Of a stretch of 64,000 bases of DNA, positions 18,686 through 28,214 are shown in pieces; the first letter of the stretch is position 1, and each line of letters begins with the position of its first letter. This DNA comes from Marinifilum caeruleilacunae. Lineage in GTDB: Bacteria > Bacteroidota > Bacteroidia > Bacteroidales > Marinifilaceae. Below the pieces are notes generated by a model that searched no databases, was not told the origin of the DNA, and was given only the letters and a program-made list of their open reading frames with translations. The DNA lies in assembly GCF_013141825.1 (NCBI RefSeq), contig NZ_RZNH01000007.1, forward strand, positions 88,744 to 152,743, read 5' to 3'. Both the position numbers and the translations under genes were made by a program.

Positions 18686-20593
18686 ATGGATCGATTTACA
18701 GATATTCTAAAAAAATATTGGGGATATGGGATGTTTCGTCCTTTACAGGATGAGATCATTAAATCGGTTTCTGAAGGGAAAGATACTTTGGGGTTGATGC
18801 CTACAGGAGGAGGAAAATCTTTAACCTTCCAGGTTCCCACCATGGCAAGCGAAGGAATTTGCCTGGTTGTATCGCCTTTGGTGGCATTGATGAAAGATCA
18901 GGTTCAGAATTTAAGAGAGAAGGGAATTAAAGCTGAACTCCTTTATTCTGGGCTTTCCAGGGACGAAATTGAAAACATTCTGAACAAATGCCTGTTTGGG
19001 AATGTGAAATTTCTCTACATTTCTCCCGAAAGAATAAGTTCCGATATCTTTCGAAAGAAAGCCCTGCAAATGAATGTTTGCCTGATTGCAGTTGATGAAT
19101 CGCATTGTATTTCGCAATGGGGATATGATTTTCGCCCTTCTTATTTAAAAATCATTTCGCTTCGGGAGTTATTGCCGGAAGTTCCTGTCTTGGCACTTAC
19201 AGCAACTGCCACTTTAGATGTTGTTACCGATATTCAGGAAAAGCTCGGATTTCCTGAAATAAATGTTTTCCGAAAGAGTTTTGAACGTAAAAATTTAATT
19301 TATCTGGTTCGGGAAACAGAGGATAAGCAAAAATACCTGCTTAAAATTCTAAGCAAACAAAAAGGGAGTTCGGTGGTTTATGTGAGAAGCAGGAAAAAAT
19401 GCAAGGAATTGGCAGAATTCCTTAAAAACAATAGAATTAAGACAGAATATTATCATGCGGGCCTGAAAAACGAAGTAAAAGACTTCAGGCAGAACCGATG
19501 GAAAAAAGGCATTGTGCAGGTAATGGTAGCAACCAATGCATTTGGTATGGGTATCGATAAATCGGATGTGAGAACCGTGGTGCATATGGATTTGCCAGAT
19601 ACATTGGAAGCCTATTTCCAGGAGGCGGGAAGAGCCGGAAGAGACGGTAAAAAAGCCTATGCTGTTATGCTCTACTCAAATCCCGATAAGGTACAATTGT
19701 TGAAAAGAATTAAAACAGCCTTTCCAGAGAAAGATTTGATTGTGAGAGTGTATCAGGCCTTAGGAAACTTTTTACAGGTAGCTGAAGGGGCAGGTAAGGA
19801 TGCAGTTTTCGATTTTGACCTGGGGCAATTTTGTAAGAATTTTAAATTTAATGTACTGCAGGCTTTTAATGCTTTAAAAATATTGCAGCGAGCAGGATAT
19901 ATCGAATTAACGGATGACCTGGAACATGAGTCGAGAATTCATTTTGCAGTGCAACGCGATGATCTGTATAAATTCCAGGTTGCCAATAAAAATTTTGATG
20001 CTTTTATCAAAATTTTACTTCGTTCCTTCACCGGGCTTTTTACAGATTATGTGCCCATTAATGTGGACAGTCTCGCAAGAAAATTAAAGGCAGATAAAGA
20101 ATTGATTATTGCCTATTTAAAGGAATTGTCGAAACATGGTATTATAAAGTATATCCCGAGAAAGAAAACACCTTTTATATTGTATAGCCAGGAACGATTG
20201 CCAATTGGATTTATCAAGTTGACCAAAGAAGTATACCAGGAAAGAAAGGAGCAACTGGAAAGTAAGATTCATTCGGTGATTCATTATGCAGAATCGGAAA
20301 ATATTTGCCGATCGAAATTTTTGTTGGAGTATTTTGGGCAGAAATATGCACAGGAGTGTGGACAATGTGATATTTGCAAAGCCATGGAGGCCGATAAATT
20401 AAGCGATAAAGAATTTCGTACCATTTATTACGCCATTTTAGATCTGATAAAAAAAGACTTTTTGGCCATAGAAGATATTGTGGAAAGATTGGATTATAAT
20501 GAAGACAATATCATTACAGTAATTCAGCATTTAAAGGACAATGAGGAGGTTGATTGCGCAAGTGGGAACCGAATAAAATGGATCCCTGTGTAG
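18686..20593 (+). CDS. RecQ-family ATP-dependent DNA helicase (short form, no HRDC seen)
   Basis: A 635-residue RecQ helicase: motif 0 KYWGYGMFRPLQDEII, Walker A PTGGGKS, Walker B DESHCISQWGYDFRPSY, motif III ALTATATLDV, and QEAGRAGRDGKKA. The RecQ zinc-binding segment is present with CRSKFLLEYFGQKY and the CGQCDIC cluster, followed by about 85 residues that could form a winged helix, but no HRDC domain is evident. A second, longer RecQ is encoded at 54609, so the genome has two forms that probably divide the work in recombination and fork repair. Divergent from guaB. Confidence 0.93.
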   Translation: MDRFTDILKKYWGYGMFRPLQDEIIKSVSEGKDTLGLMPTGGGKSLTFQVPTMASEGICLVVSPLVALMKDQVQNLREKGIKAELLYSGLSRDEIENILNKCLFGNVKFLYISPERISSDIFRKKALQMNVCLIAVDESHCISQWGYDFRPSYLKIISLRELLPEVPVLALTATATLDVVTDIQEKLGFPEINVFRKSFERKNLIYLVRETEDKQKYLLKILSKQKGSSVVYVRSRKKCKELAEFLKNNRIKTEYYHAGLKNEVKDFRQNRWKKGIVQVMVATNAFGMGIDKSDVRTVVHMDLPDTLEAYFQEAGRAGRDGKKAYAVMLYSNPDKVQLLKRIKTAFPEKDLIVRVYQALGNFLQVAEGAGKDAVFDFDLGQFCKNFKFNVLQAFNALKILQRAGYIELTDDLEHESRIHFAVQRDDLYKFQVANKNFDAFIKILLRSFTGLFTDYVPINVDSLARKLKADKELIIAYLKELSKHGIIKYIPRKKTPFILYSQERLPIGFIKLTKEVYQERKEQLESKIHSVIHYAESENICRSKFLLEYFGQKYAQECGQCDICKAMEADKLSDKEFRTIYYAILDLIKKDFLAIEDIVERLDYNEDNIITVIQHLKDNEEVDCASGNRIKWIPV

Positions 20594-20724
20594 TTGATAA
20601 ATCACCAGTGGAATTGCAAATACAGAACATGCCTGTTTGTCAAAGCATTTGTCATGTCTGGAAACTAAGGATTTATTATTCGTAAAATCTTGTTATTTTT
20701 GCAAGGTTGTAGGAAAAAATAGAG

Positions 20725-21354
20725 ATGGAAGATAAATTTGAACACGTAGTATATTCTAAAAATGTTATTGAATTTGTAACAGTAGCCAACGAGTTTTGCC
20801 TGTTGTTGGAAACAAGTTCGAAAATTACAAAACTTGAGTTTGTAGAAACAGCTCAAAAATTATTGCCTTTACTTTACCTGAAAGCAAGTATGTTGCCAGC
20901 CAACGAAAATGAGCTTGATGATGAAGTGGAAAAGTTTGTGACTGAATCGGATTGGGAGTTTATTCATTCTAGCGTGAAAAGTAAAATGGGAGCCCACAAT
21001 GAGTTTTTGGAAGTGTTCGAGAACGATATGGAGTATAGCGATACACCACTTGTTGCTTCGATTTCTGAAAATTTTGCCGATATTTATCAGGATCTTAAAG
21101 ATTTTATTACCTCCTATAAAATCGGAACGGTTGAGGTAATGAATGATGCCCTTTGGGATTTAAATCACCATTTTTATGAGTATTGGGGGCAAAAACTTGT
21201 AAATTCGCTTCGTGCCATTCATAAACTTGCAGCCGATAAAGTAAACCTGAATGATGAATCAGATTTAGATGCTGATTCAAATATCGATAATATAGACATG
21301 AGTGGATCTATTTTCTCACAACGCCAGAGAGAATGGGGTGAAGAAAATGAATAG
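20725..21354 (+). CDS. DUF5063 family protein
   Basis: A 209-residue acidic protein of the DUF5063 family as I recognise it. Features include the helix KNVIEFVTVANEFCLLLET, the conserved LLPLLYLKASMLPANE, and DALWDLNHHFYEYWGQKLVNSLRAIHKL, ending in an Asp/Asn-rich tail. Function unknown. It lies 33 bases upstream of a RNase D-like exonuclease, a pairing I recall as frequent in Bacteroidota, which hints at a joint role in nucleic acid metabolism. A TATTTTTG -7-like element sits at 20694-20701. Confidence 0.75.
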   Translation: MEDKFEHVVYSKNVIEFVTVANEFCLLLETSSKITKLEFVETAQKLLPLLYLKASMLPANENELDDEVEKFVTESDWEFIHSSVKSKMGAHNEFLEVFENDMEYSDTPLVASISENFADIYQDLKDFITSYKIGTVEVMNDALWDLNHHFYEYWGQKLVNSLRAIHKLAADKVNLNDESDLDADSNIDNIDMSGSIFSQRQREWGEENE

Positions 21355-21387
21355 GAAAAATAAATTTCCAGAGTAAAAGAGTAGTAA

Positions 21388-21978
21388 ATGTTGCCATTTC
21401 AAAAATCAATTACAGCCGAAGAAGCTAACAAAATGCCATTAAAGGCTTTCGAAGGAGATATTATTCTGATCGACGAATATGAAGATCTTTTCGAAGCCGT
21501 GAATTATCTAAAAACCTATTCGGTTTTAGGATTTGATACCGAAACCAGACCATCGTTCAAAAAAGGAAAAGTTAACGATGTAGCTTTACTTCAACTGGCC
21601 GCAAACTCAAAAACTTTTTTATTCAGAATTAATAAAATAGGTCTTCCAGCAGAAATTATCGATCTTCTTAAAAATCCAGATATCATAAAAGTGGGAGCCG
21701 CCATTAAAGATGATATCAGGGGATTGCAAAAACTAAACGATTTTGATGCCAATGGATTCCTGGAACTGCAAGACTATGTATCCAATTTTGGGATTGAAAG
21801 CTTCTCATTAAAGAAGCTATCGGCCATTGTATTGAATTTTAGAATTTCGAAACGACAACAGGTTTCGAATTGGGAGGCAGAAACTTTAAGTCCGGGTCAG
21901 CTAAGATATGCCGCAACTGATGCTTGGGTATCTTTAAAGATATTTGAAAAACTAAAAGCTGCTGAACCAGAAATATAA
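21388..21978 (+). CDS. 3'-5' exonuclease, RNase D-like DEDDy domain
   Basis: A 196-residue single-domain exonuclease of the DEDD superfamily. Catalytic acidic residues appear as D50 and E52 in GFDTETRPSF, Asp in VGAAIKDDIRGL, and the C-terminal Y174/D178 pair in RYAATDAW, which marks the DEDDy subclass. No HRDC domain is present, unlike RNase D itself. It could trim RNA or DNA 3' ends; the substrate cannot be told from sequence. The gene sits between DUF5063 and an rRNA methyltransferase gene. Confidence 0.88.
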   Translation: MLPFQKSITAEEANKMPLKAFEGDIILIDEYEDLFEAVNYLKTYSVLGFDTETRPSFKKGKVNDVALLQLAANSKTFLFRINKIGLPAEIIDLLKNPDIIKVGAAIKDDIRGLQKLNDFDANGFLELQDYVSNFGIESFSLKKLSAIVLNFRISKRQQVSNWEAETLSPGQLRYAATDAWVSLKIFEKLKAAEPEI

Positions 21979-22067
21979 GACTCACAAAATTACTTTGACT
22001 CTAAAAAGTCGCAAACAACGATTGCAGGCAATTGCAATTCGTTAATCAGTAAAAAATACATTTCTAA

Positions 22068-23255
22068 ATGATAGATTATCCAAAAGTATACCTGAGAAAA
22101 GGGAAGGAGCACTCTGTTAAAAGATTCCATCCATGGATTTTTTCGGGAGCTGTAAGTAAAGTAGATGAAGGCTTACAAGAGGGAGATTTGGTCTCAGTTT
22201 ATAACGATCAGAATGAATTTTTAGCAATCGGACATATCTCCATCGGGTCGATAGTGGTTCGAATTCTAAGTTTCGAAGAAAGAGAAATTAACCTGGACTT
22301 TTGGGTAGAAAAAATTCGCTCTGCTTGCGAAATGAGAAGAGCAGTTTCTCTTTATGGCGCAGAAGATAACAATGTATTCAGGTTGGTGCATGGCGAAGGT
22401 GATGGCCTGCCAGGTTTGATCATCGATTTTTATGCAGGAACTGCCGTAATACAATGTCATTCGGTTGGAATGTATCTGCATCGCGAAGAAATAACCGAAG
22501 CTTTGCAAACTGTTTTTGGTAAAGATTTGGTAGCTGTTTTCGACAAATCGGAAGGAACCATTCCTTTTAAATCGGGCATTGAGCCCAAAAATGGGTATCT
22601 GTTTGGTGAAACAGAGTCGTTTACAGCATTGGAAAACGGCTTAAAATTTAATGTGGATTGGTTGAAAGGCCAGAAAACAGGTTTTTTTATCGACCAGCGC
22701 GAAAACAGAAGCTTATTGGAACACTATTCGAAAGGAAGATCTGTATTGAATATGTTCTGCTATACCGGTGGATTTTCATTTTATGCCATGCGAGGTGGTG
22801 CAGAATTGGTTCATTCGGTTGACAGCTCATCGAGAGCCATTGATATTACCAATGAAAATGTTGAGCTAAACTTTCCAGACGACAAGCGACATGAAGCTTT
22901 CGCTGAAGATGCTTTCAAGTTTCTGGATCAATCTTCACAAAAATATGACCTGATTGTGCTGGATCCACCTGCTTTTGCAAAGCACAAAAAGGTATTGGAT
23001 AATGCCTTGAAAGGATACAAGCGATTAAATAAAAAAGGATTCGAACAGATTAAGCCAGGAGGAATTCTATTTACTTTCTCTTGTTCGCAGGCAGTTAGCA
23101 AAGAAGATTTTAGAAAAGCCGTATTTGTTGCAGCAGCAAATGCAGGTAGAACTGTTCGTGTTCTGCATCAATTAACGCAACCAGCCGATCATCCGGTAAA
23201 TATTTATCATCCCGAAGGAGAATACCTGAAAGGCTTGGTTTTATATGTTGAATAA
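22068..23255 (+). CDS. Class I SAM-dependent rRNA methyltransferase, RlmI-like
   Basis: A 395-residue methyltransferase resembling RlmI, which makes 5-methylcytosine in 23S rRNA. An N-terminal PUA domain (residues 1-75; RFHPWIFSGAVSKVDE) is followed by the family linker FFIDQRENR and a Rossmann methyltransferase core with VLNMFCYTGGFSFYAMRGGAELVHSVDSS (SAM binding), EDAFKFL and the catalytic LDPPAFAKHKK. The LFTFSCSQ motif is typical of RlmI-type enzymes. Exact target base is not proven. It is 89 bases after the exonuclease gene. Confidence 0.9.
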   Translation: MIDYPKVYLRKGKEHSVKRFHPWIFSGAVSKVDEGLQEGDLVSVYNDQNEFLAIGHISIGSIVVRILSFEEREINLDFWVEKIRSACEMRRAVSLYGAEDNNVFRLVHGEGDGLPGLIIDFYAGTAVIQCHSVGMYLHREEITEALQTVFGKDLVAVFDKSEGTIPFKSGIEPKNGYLFGETESFTALENGLKFNVDWLKGQKTGFFIDQRENRSLLEHYSKGRSVLNMFCYTGGFSFYAMRGGAELVHSVDSSSRAIDITNENVELNFPDDKRHEAFAEDAFKFLDQSSQKYDLIVLDPPAFAKHKKVLDNALKGYKRLNKKGFEQIKPGGILFTFSCSQAVSKEDFRKAVFVAAANAGRTVRVLHQLTQPADHPVNIYHPEGEYLKGLVLYVE

Positions 23256-23311
23256 ACAGTTTTTTTGTATCTTCAATCATTGTAATTTATAACTCACTAA
23301 AAAGAAACTAG

Positions 23312-24523
23312 TTGAAATTTTCTGAATTTGATTTTTCTCCTGAAATAATGGACGGTCTGGACGCCATGGGCTTCGAAACACCATCTCCTGTTCAGGAGTT
23401 ATCTATCCCAAAAATTATCGAGAACAAAGATATGATTGTTTGTGCCCAAACGGGTACTGGAAAAACCGCTGCATATCTGTTGCCGGTAATGGATCAAATC
23501 CAAAAGAACCAAACTGAAGGCTTTAGTACCCTGATATTGGTTCCAACCCGGGAGTTAGCCATGCAAATCGATCAACAAATGGAAGGTTTTGGATACTTTG
23601 TTTCCATTACTTCACTATCGGTATATGGTGGTGGCGATTCTTCTGTTTGGGATCAACAGAAAAAGGGGCTGATAGAAGGTGCCGATGTGGTAATTGCTAC
23701 TCCGGGTAGAATGATTTCTCATTTGAATTTAGGATATGTTGATACGTCGAAAATTAAGCATTTGATTTTAGATGAAGCCGACAGAATGCTGGATATGGGT
23801 TTCTTCGACGATTTGATGCAAATTGTGAGTTTTCTGCCAAAAGAGAGACAAAACCTCATGTTTTCTGCTACCATGCCTCCTAAAATTAGAGAGCTGGCAG
23901 AAGAAATTTTGGTAGAGCCTGAAAGCATAAATATTGCCATCTCAAAACCTGCCGAAGGAGTTTTGCAAGCGGCATATATGCTATACGAAGAGCAGAAAAT
24001 TCCTTTGATCAATCACCTCTTGGAAGGTAAAGATCTGAAAAGTGTAATCATATTCTCTTCGACCAAGGTAAATGTAAAGGCCATTACCAAAGATCTGAAA
24101 AAGCATAAATTTAAGGCTGCCGGCATTCAATCCGATTTGGAACAAAGTGAGCGAGAAGAGGTTTTGCGTGAATTCAAGAACCGAAAACACCAGATTTTAG
24201 TTGCCACAGATATTATTGCCAGGGGAATCGATATCGATTCAATCGATCTGGTAATCAACTTTGATGTTCCAAACGATGCAGAAGATTATGTGCACAGGGT
24301 AGGCCGTACTGCACGTGCAGAATCGGAAGGAGTTGCTTTAACCTTTATCACAAACAAGGATCAGGGCGACTTTAAAAAGATCGAAGATTTAATTGAATCG
24401 GATGTATTTAAAATACCGGTTCCTGCCGAACTGGGAGAAGCACCCGAATACAATCCTCGAACAAAGCCGAAACCCAAAGGCAAACGTAAATTTTTCAAGA
24501 GAAAAAAAACGAACAAAAAATAA
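23312..24523 (+). CDS. DEAD-box RNA helicase (RhlE-like)
   Basis: A 403-residue DEAD-box helicase with Q motif GFETPSPVQELSIP, Walker A AQTGTGKTAAY, PTRELA, DEADRMLDMGF, SAT, and HRVGRTAR. The C-terminus is a short Lys/Arg-rich tail (KPKGKRKFFKRKKTNKK) as in RhlE/DeaD-type helicases acting on ribosomal RNA. The start is TTG at 23312; no ATG is available upstream in frame, and the conserved F-x-x-F (KFSEFDF) follows immediately, supporting it. It follows the rRNA methyltransferase by 56 bases, consistent with a ribosome maturation role. Confidence 0.92.
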   Translation: MKFSEFDFSPEIMDGLDAMGFETPSPVQELSIPKIIENKDMIVCAQTGTGKTAAYLLPVMDQIQKNQTEGFSTLILVPTRELAMQIDQQMEGFGYFVSITSLSVYGGGDSSVWDQQKKGLIEGADVVIATPGRMISHLNLGYVDTSKIKHLILDEADRMLDMGFFDDLMQIVSFLPKERQNLMFSATMPPKIRELAEEILVEPESINIAISKPAEGVLQAAYMLYEEQKIPLINHLLEGKDLKSVIIFSSTKVNVKAITKDLKKHKFKAAGIQSDLEQSEREEVLREFKNRKHQILVATDIIARGIDIDSIDLVINFDVPNDAEDYVHRVGRTARAESEGVALTFITNKDQGDFKKIEDLIESDVFKIPVPAELGEAPEYNPRTKPKPKGKRKFFKRKKTNKK

Positions 24524-24541
24524 TAACCCTAAGCTAAAAAA

Positions 24542-25732
24542 ATGACCCAAGCTGAATCTTACGACATGATTGTGATCGGCGCCGGCATAAGTGGATTAAG
24601 CCTCGCAAATCATATTGCCCGATCGGGTAAAAAAGTACTGGTTTTAGATGCTGCCGATAAAATTGGCGGATGTTTAAATACTTATTACAAAGATGATTTC
24701 TGGGTGGAGATGGGGGCGCATACCTTCTATGCAAGTTATACCAATTTAATTGACCTGATTCAAAAAAATGGATTGGAAGATGAGATTGTGGCTCGTGAGA
24801 AAGTGGGTATGAAAGTGTTTACCGACAAGCACGAAAAAATCATGTCGAGAGTGAGCAAGTTTGAATTGATTTGCTCGGTACCTAACTTGTTTTTTTCGAA
24901 GAGAGACGGAAAAACGGTAAAGGAATACTTCGGAAAAATTGTAGGTCGCAAGAATTTCGAAAAGGTATTTGCGCGTATGTTTAGTGCAGTAATTGTGCAG
25001 AATGCCAACGAGTTTTCGGCCGAATACTTTCTAAAAAGACGAAAAACCAAAAGCAAAGAGCATCCTAAAAGTTTTATCCTCAAAAGAGGAATGACAAGTT
25101 TTATGCAAGCACTTGCAGCTCATGAAAATATCGATCTTAAATTGAATACCAAGCTCTCTGAGTTGGTAAAAAATCAAGATGGTTTTGAAGCAAGAGCAGA
25201 GAGTGGAGAAATATATCTTTCTAAGGATATCTCATTGGCTGTTACGCCAAAAGTAGCCTCTGAATTAAGCAAAAACCTGAATGCAGATTTATCGGATGTA
25301 TTGGCTGATTTTCCAATTCAAAATATTGAATCGCGCACGGTGGTTTTAGAAAAAGAGAAGCTATCCTTCGATCCACTTAGCTTTGTGATTCCTTTGCAAG
25401 GACCATGTTTTTCAATGGTTACCCGCGATGTGCTGACACATGAAAAAATGAGAGGTTTTGCTTTCCATTTCGAGGAGAACCATATCAGTAAAGTGGAACA
25501 AGAAAAGTTTATGACTGAACTGCTTGGTATCGACTCTTTGGAAGCAGAAACTGTTGAGGCCAAACACAAGTTGCCTTTAATTAAGATAGGGCATACCGAG
25601 CGAATGGCTAAGATTAAACAATTGGCAGAAGAAAGCGGAATTTATATCACAGGCAATTACTTTAACGGACTTTCGCTTGAGGATTGCGTGGAACGATCGA
25701 AACAAGAGTTTGAACGCTATTCAAAATCCTGA
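24542..25732 (+). CDS. FAD-dependent amine oxidase / protoporphyrinogen oxidase-like protein
   Basis: A 396-residue flavoprotein with the dinucleotide-binding motif IVIGAGISGLSLANHIA (residues 11-27), then VLDAADKIGGCLNTYYKDDFWVEMGAHTFYASY, and a C-terminal FAD contact region GIYITGNYFNGLSLEDCVERSK. The layout fits the flavin monoamine oxidase/protoporphyrinogen oxidase superfamily. HemY-type heme synthesis is possible but no heme genes are adjacent; carotenoid-type oxidoreductases share the same fold. It starts 18 bases after the helicase gene. Confidence 0.8.
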   Translation: MTQAESYDMIVIGAGISGLSLANHIARSGKKVLVLDAADKIGGCLNTYYKDDFWVEMGAHTFYASYTNLIDLIQKNGLEDEIVAREKVGMKVFTDKHEKIMSRVSKFELICSVPNLFFSKRDGKTVKEYFGKIVGRKNFEKVFARMFSAVIVQNANEFSAEYFLKRRKTKSKEHPKSFILKRGMTSFMQALAAHENIDLKLNTKLSELVKNQDGFEARAESGEIYLSKDISLAVTPKVASELSKNLNADLSDVLADFPIQNIESRTVVLEKEKLSFDPLSFVIPLQGPCFSMVTRDVLTHEKMRGFAFHFEENHISKVEQEKFMTELLGIDSLEAETVEAKHKLPLIKIGHTERMAKIKQLAEESGIYITGNYFNGLSLEDCVERSKQEFERYSKS

Positions 25733-25759
25733 TGCATTCTAACTGATACTTATTAAGAG

Positions 25760-27889
25760 ATGAACAAATACATAACCCAAATATCGAAAAGCTTGCAATT
25801 GCAGGCTTTTCAGGTTGAAAATACCATGCAACTTCTGGGAGAAGGTGCCACATTGCCATTTATTGCTCGTTATCGAAAAGAGATGACAGGCAGCCTGGAT
25901 GAAGTTCAGATTGCCAATGTTAAAGAAGAATTGGCACGATTAACAGAGCTGGATAAGAGAAGAGAAAGTATTCTTGATGCAATTGACAAGCAAGAGAAAC
26001 TGACAGACGAATTGCGCGCCAGGATTGAGGCTTGTACAGACTTGAATCAATTGGAAGATTTGTACTTGCCATACAAGCAAAAGCGCAAAACAAGGGCAGT
26101 AAAAGCAAAAGAAAAAGGCCTGGAACCACTGGCAAAAATATTGATGAAACAGGTGGAACGTGATGTGGAATCGAGAGCAAGCCAGTTTGTAAACGATGAG
26201 GTTGCAGATGAAGATGAAGCCTTACAGGGAGCTCGCGATATTATTGCTGAGTGGGTAAACGAGAATGAAATTTCGCGTAATTCGGTGCGAAGCATTTTTC
26301 AGCGACAGGCCGTTATCCGTTCAAAGGTAATTAAAGGGAAAGAGGAAGAAGGAGTTAAATTCAAGGATTATTTTCAGTCGGAAGAAGCTTTGAAAAGATG
26401 TGCTTCGCATAGAATGCTGGCATTGAGGAGAGGTGAGGCTGAAGGAATTTTGCGCCTGGAAATTGCTCCGAATCAGGATGATGTTCTGGAAAGATTGAAC
26501 AGAATTTTTATCAAAGGGAATACAGAAGCATCGGAACAGGTGGAAGAGGCAGTAAAAGATGCCTACAAGAGATTGTTGAGTTCTTCGATTGAAACGGAGT
26601 TTGCCAAATCTTCGAAAGAGGAAGCGGATAAAGAAGCGATACGGGTTTTTTCTGAAAATTTGAGACAATTGTTATTGGCTTCGCCTTTGGGACAAAAGCG
26701 TGTACTGGCTATCGATCCGGGATATAGAACGGGCTGTAAAGTGGTTTGTCTTGATGCACAGGGAAATCTTTTGCACAATGAAACCATTTATCCGCATGCA
26801 CCTCAAAACCAGGGAAAATTATCGGCTAAAAAGCTAACAAGTTTGGTCGAGACATATAATATTCAAGCCATTGCCATAGGAAATGGAACGGCGAGCCGCG
26901 AAACCGAGCGATTTGTAACCAATTTGCGTTACGACAGAAAAGTACAGGTTTTTGTAGTGAGTGAAGCCGGAGCATCCATTTATTCTGCTTCGAAAGTTGC
27001 AAGAGAAGAATTCCCACAATACGACGTTACCGTTCGAGGTGCAGTATCGATCGGTCGACGATTGATGGATCCATTGGCTGAGTTGGTAAAGATCGAAGCC
27101 AAGTCGATTGGAGTGGGGCAGTATCAGCATGATGTTGATCAGAACTTGCTGAAGCAGAGTTTGGATCAGGTTGTGGAATCGTGTGTAAATAAAGTGGGTG
27201 TGAACCTGAATACTGCAAGTAAACATTTGCTAACCTATGTTTCTGGTTTGGGGCCACAGCTGGCACAGAATATTGTCGATTATCGTGCCGAGAACGGCGC
27301 TTTCTCATCCCGTAAGGAGATCACGAAAGTGAAAAGAATGGGAGCTAAGGCCTTTGAGCAGTGCGCGGGTTTCCTTCGCATACCAAATTCTGAGAATCCC
27401 TTGGACAATTCGGCTGTGCACCCTGAATCGTACGGGATTGTAAAGCAAATGGCAAAAGATATGAATTGCACGGTTGCCGATTTGATTGCAGATCAAAATC
27501 TGCGCAAGCAAATAGATGTAAACAAATATGTTACCAGTGAAGTTGGATTGCCAACATTGAAGGATATTTTAGAAGAGCTGGAAAAACCAGGACGCGACCC
27601 AAGAACGGCCATTAAGGTTTTTCAGTTTAAGGAAGGGATTTACAAGATCGATCAGCTGGAAGTAGGTATGGAAATGCCCGGGATTGTAACCAATATCACC
27701 AATTTTGGTGCTTTTGTTGATGTGGGTGTAAAGCAAGATGGATTGGTTCATATTTCTCAACTGGCCAATCGATTTGTTTCCGATCCGGCAGATGTGGTTC
27801 AGCTTCATCAGCATGTAAATGTGAAAGTGATTGAGGTTGATGTTGTGCGAAAACGCATTCAACTATCGATGAAAGAATGTGAGCAATAG
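25760..27889 (+). CDS. tex: Tex-family transcriptional accessory protein
   Basis: Tex is a nucleic-acid-binding protein related to eukaryotic Spt6. The 709-residue product shows the N-terminal helical Tex region (LPFIARYRKEMTGSLDEVQI), a YqgF/RNase H-like domain (VLAIDPGYRTGCKVVCLDAQG near residue 315), helix-hairpin-helix motifs (YVSGLGPQLAQNIVDYRAENGAF) and a C-terminal S1 domain (GMEMPGIVTNITNFGAFVDVGVKQDGLVHISQL split over about residues 635-665). All domains are intact and length is close to the usual 720-770. Confidence 0.96.
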   Translation: MNKYITQISKSLQLQAFQVENTMQLLGEGATLPFIARYRKEMTGSLDEVQIANVKEELARLTELDKRRESILDAIDKQEKLTDELRARIEACTDLNQLEDLYLPYKQKRKTRAVKAKEKGLEPLAKILMKQVERDVESRASQFVNDEVADEDEALQGARDIIAEWVNENEISRNSVRSIFQRQAVIRSKVIKGKEEEGVKFKDYFQSEEALKRCASHRMLALRRGEAEGILRLEIAPNQDDVLERLNRIFIKGNTEASEQVEEAVKDAYKRLLSSSIETEFAKSSKEEADKEAIRVFSENLRQLLLASPLGQKRVLAIDPGYRTGCKVVCLDAQGNLLHNETIYPHAPQNQGKLSAKKLTSLVETYNIQAIAIGNGTASRETERFVTNLRYDRKVQVFVVSEAGASIYSASKVAREEFPQYDVTVRGAVSIGRRLMDPLAELVKIEAKSIGVGQYQHDVDQNLLKQSLDQVVESCVNKVGVNLNTASKHLLTYVSGLGPQLAQNIVDYRAENGAFSSRKEITKVKRMGAKAFEQCAGFLRIPNSENPLDNSAVHPESYGIVKQMAKDMNCTVADLIADQNLRKQIDVNKYVTSEVGLPTLKDILEELEKPGRDPRTAIKVFQFKEGIYKIDQLEVGMEMPGIVTNITNFGAFVDVGVKQDGLVHISQLANRFVSDPADVVQLHQHVNVKVIEVDVVRKRIQLSMKECEQ

Positions 27890-27937
27890 GTAAATTTTAA
27901 GTAGTTTAATCACTTGTATTGAAATAAATAATAAGCT

Positions 27938-28171
27938 ATGGATTTTAACGATCAGGATGTAATAATTGAGTGTCCAACTTGTAAAAAGGAGATGATTGTG
28001 AAGATATTGGAAATTACCAATCATCATACGGTGAACTGCCCTGAATGTGGAGCAAAGGTTGATTTATCGGCCAACGATCCTTCGGCAAAATTGGGAATTC
28101 CGAAAAATTATAAACCATTTGAAGGCCTGGATGAATACCTGAAAGAAGTGGAGGCAAAGAGAAAAAAATAA
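27938..28171 (+). CDS. Small zinc-ribbon protein
   Basis: A 77-residue protein with a CxxC...CxxC zinc ribbon: C12, C15 in CPTCKKEM and C34, C37 in CPECGAKV. The C-terminal half is charged (YLKEVEAKRKK). No family is recognised. It is 48 bases after tex and may be co-transcribed with it, ending at a terminator. Possibly a nucleic-acid or protein-binding ribbon; function unknown. Confidence 0.7.
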   Translation: MDFNDQDVIIECPTCKKEMIVKILEITNHHTVNCPECGAKVDLSANDPSAKLGIPKNYKPFEGLDEYLKEVEAKRKK

Positions 28172-28179
28172 GGATAAAA

Positions 28180-28209
28180 AAAGAGCAGCTAATTGGCTGC
28201 TCTTTCTGT
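28180..28209. terminator. Bidirectional intrinsic terminator
   Basis: Stem AAAGAGCAGC / GCTGCTCTTT (28180-28189 with 28196-28205, 6-nt loop) with flanking A and T tracts, between the convergent zinc-ribbon and DUF2807 genes. Confidence 0.85.
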
Positions 28210-28214
28210 TTGTA

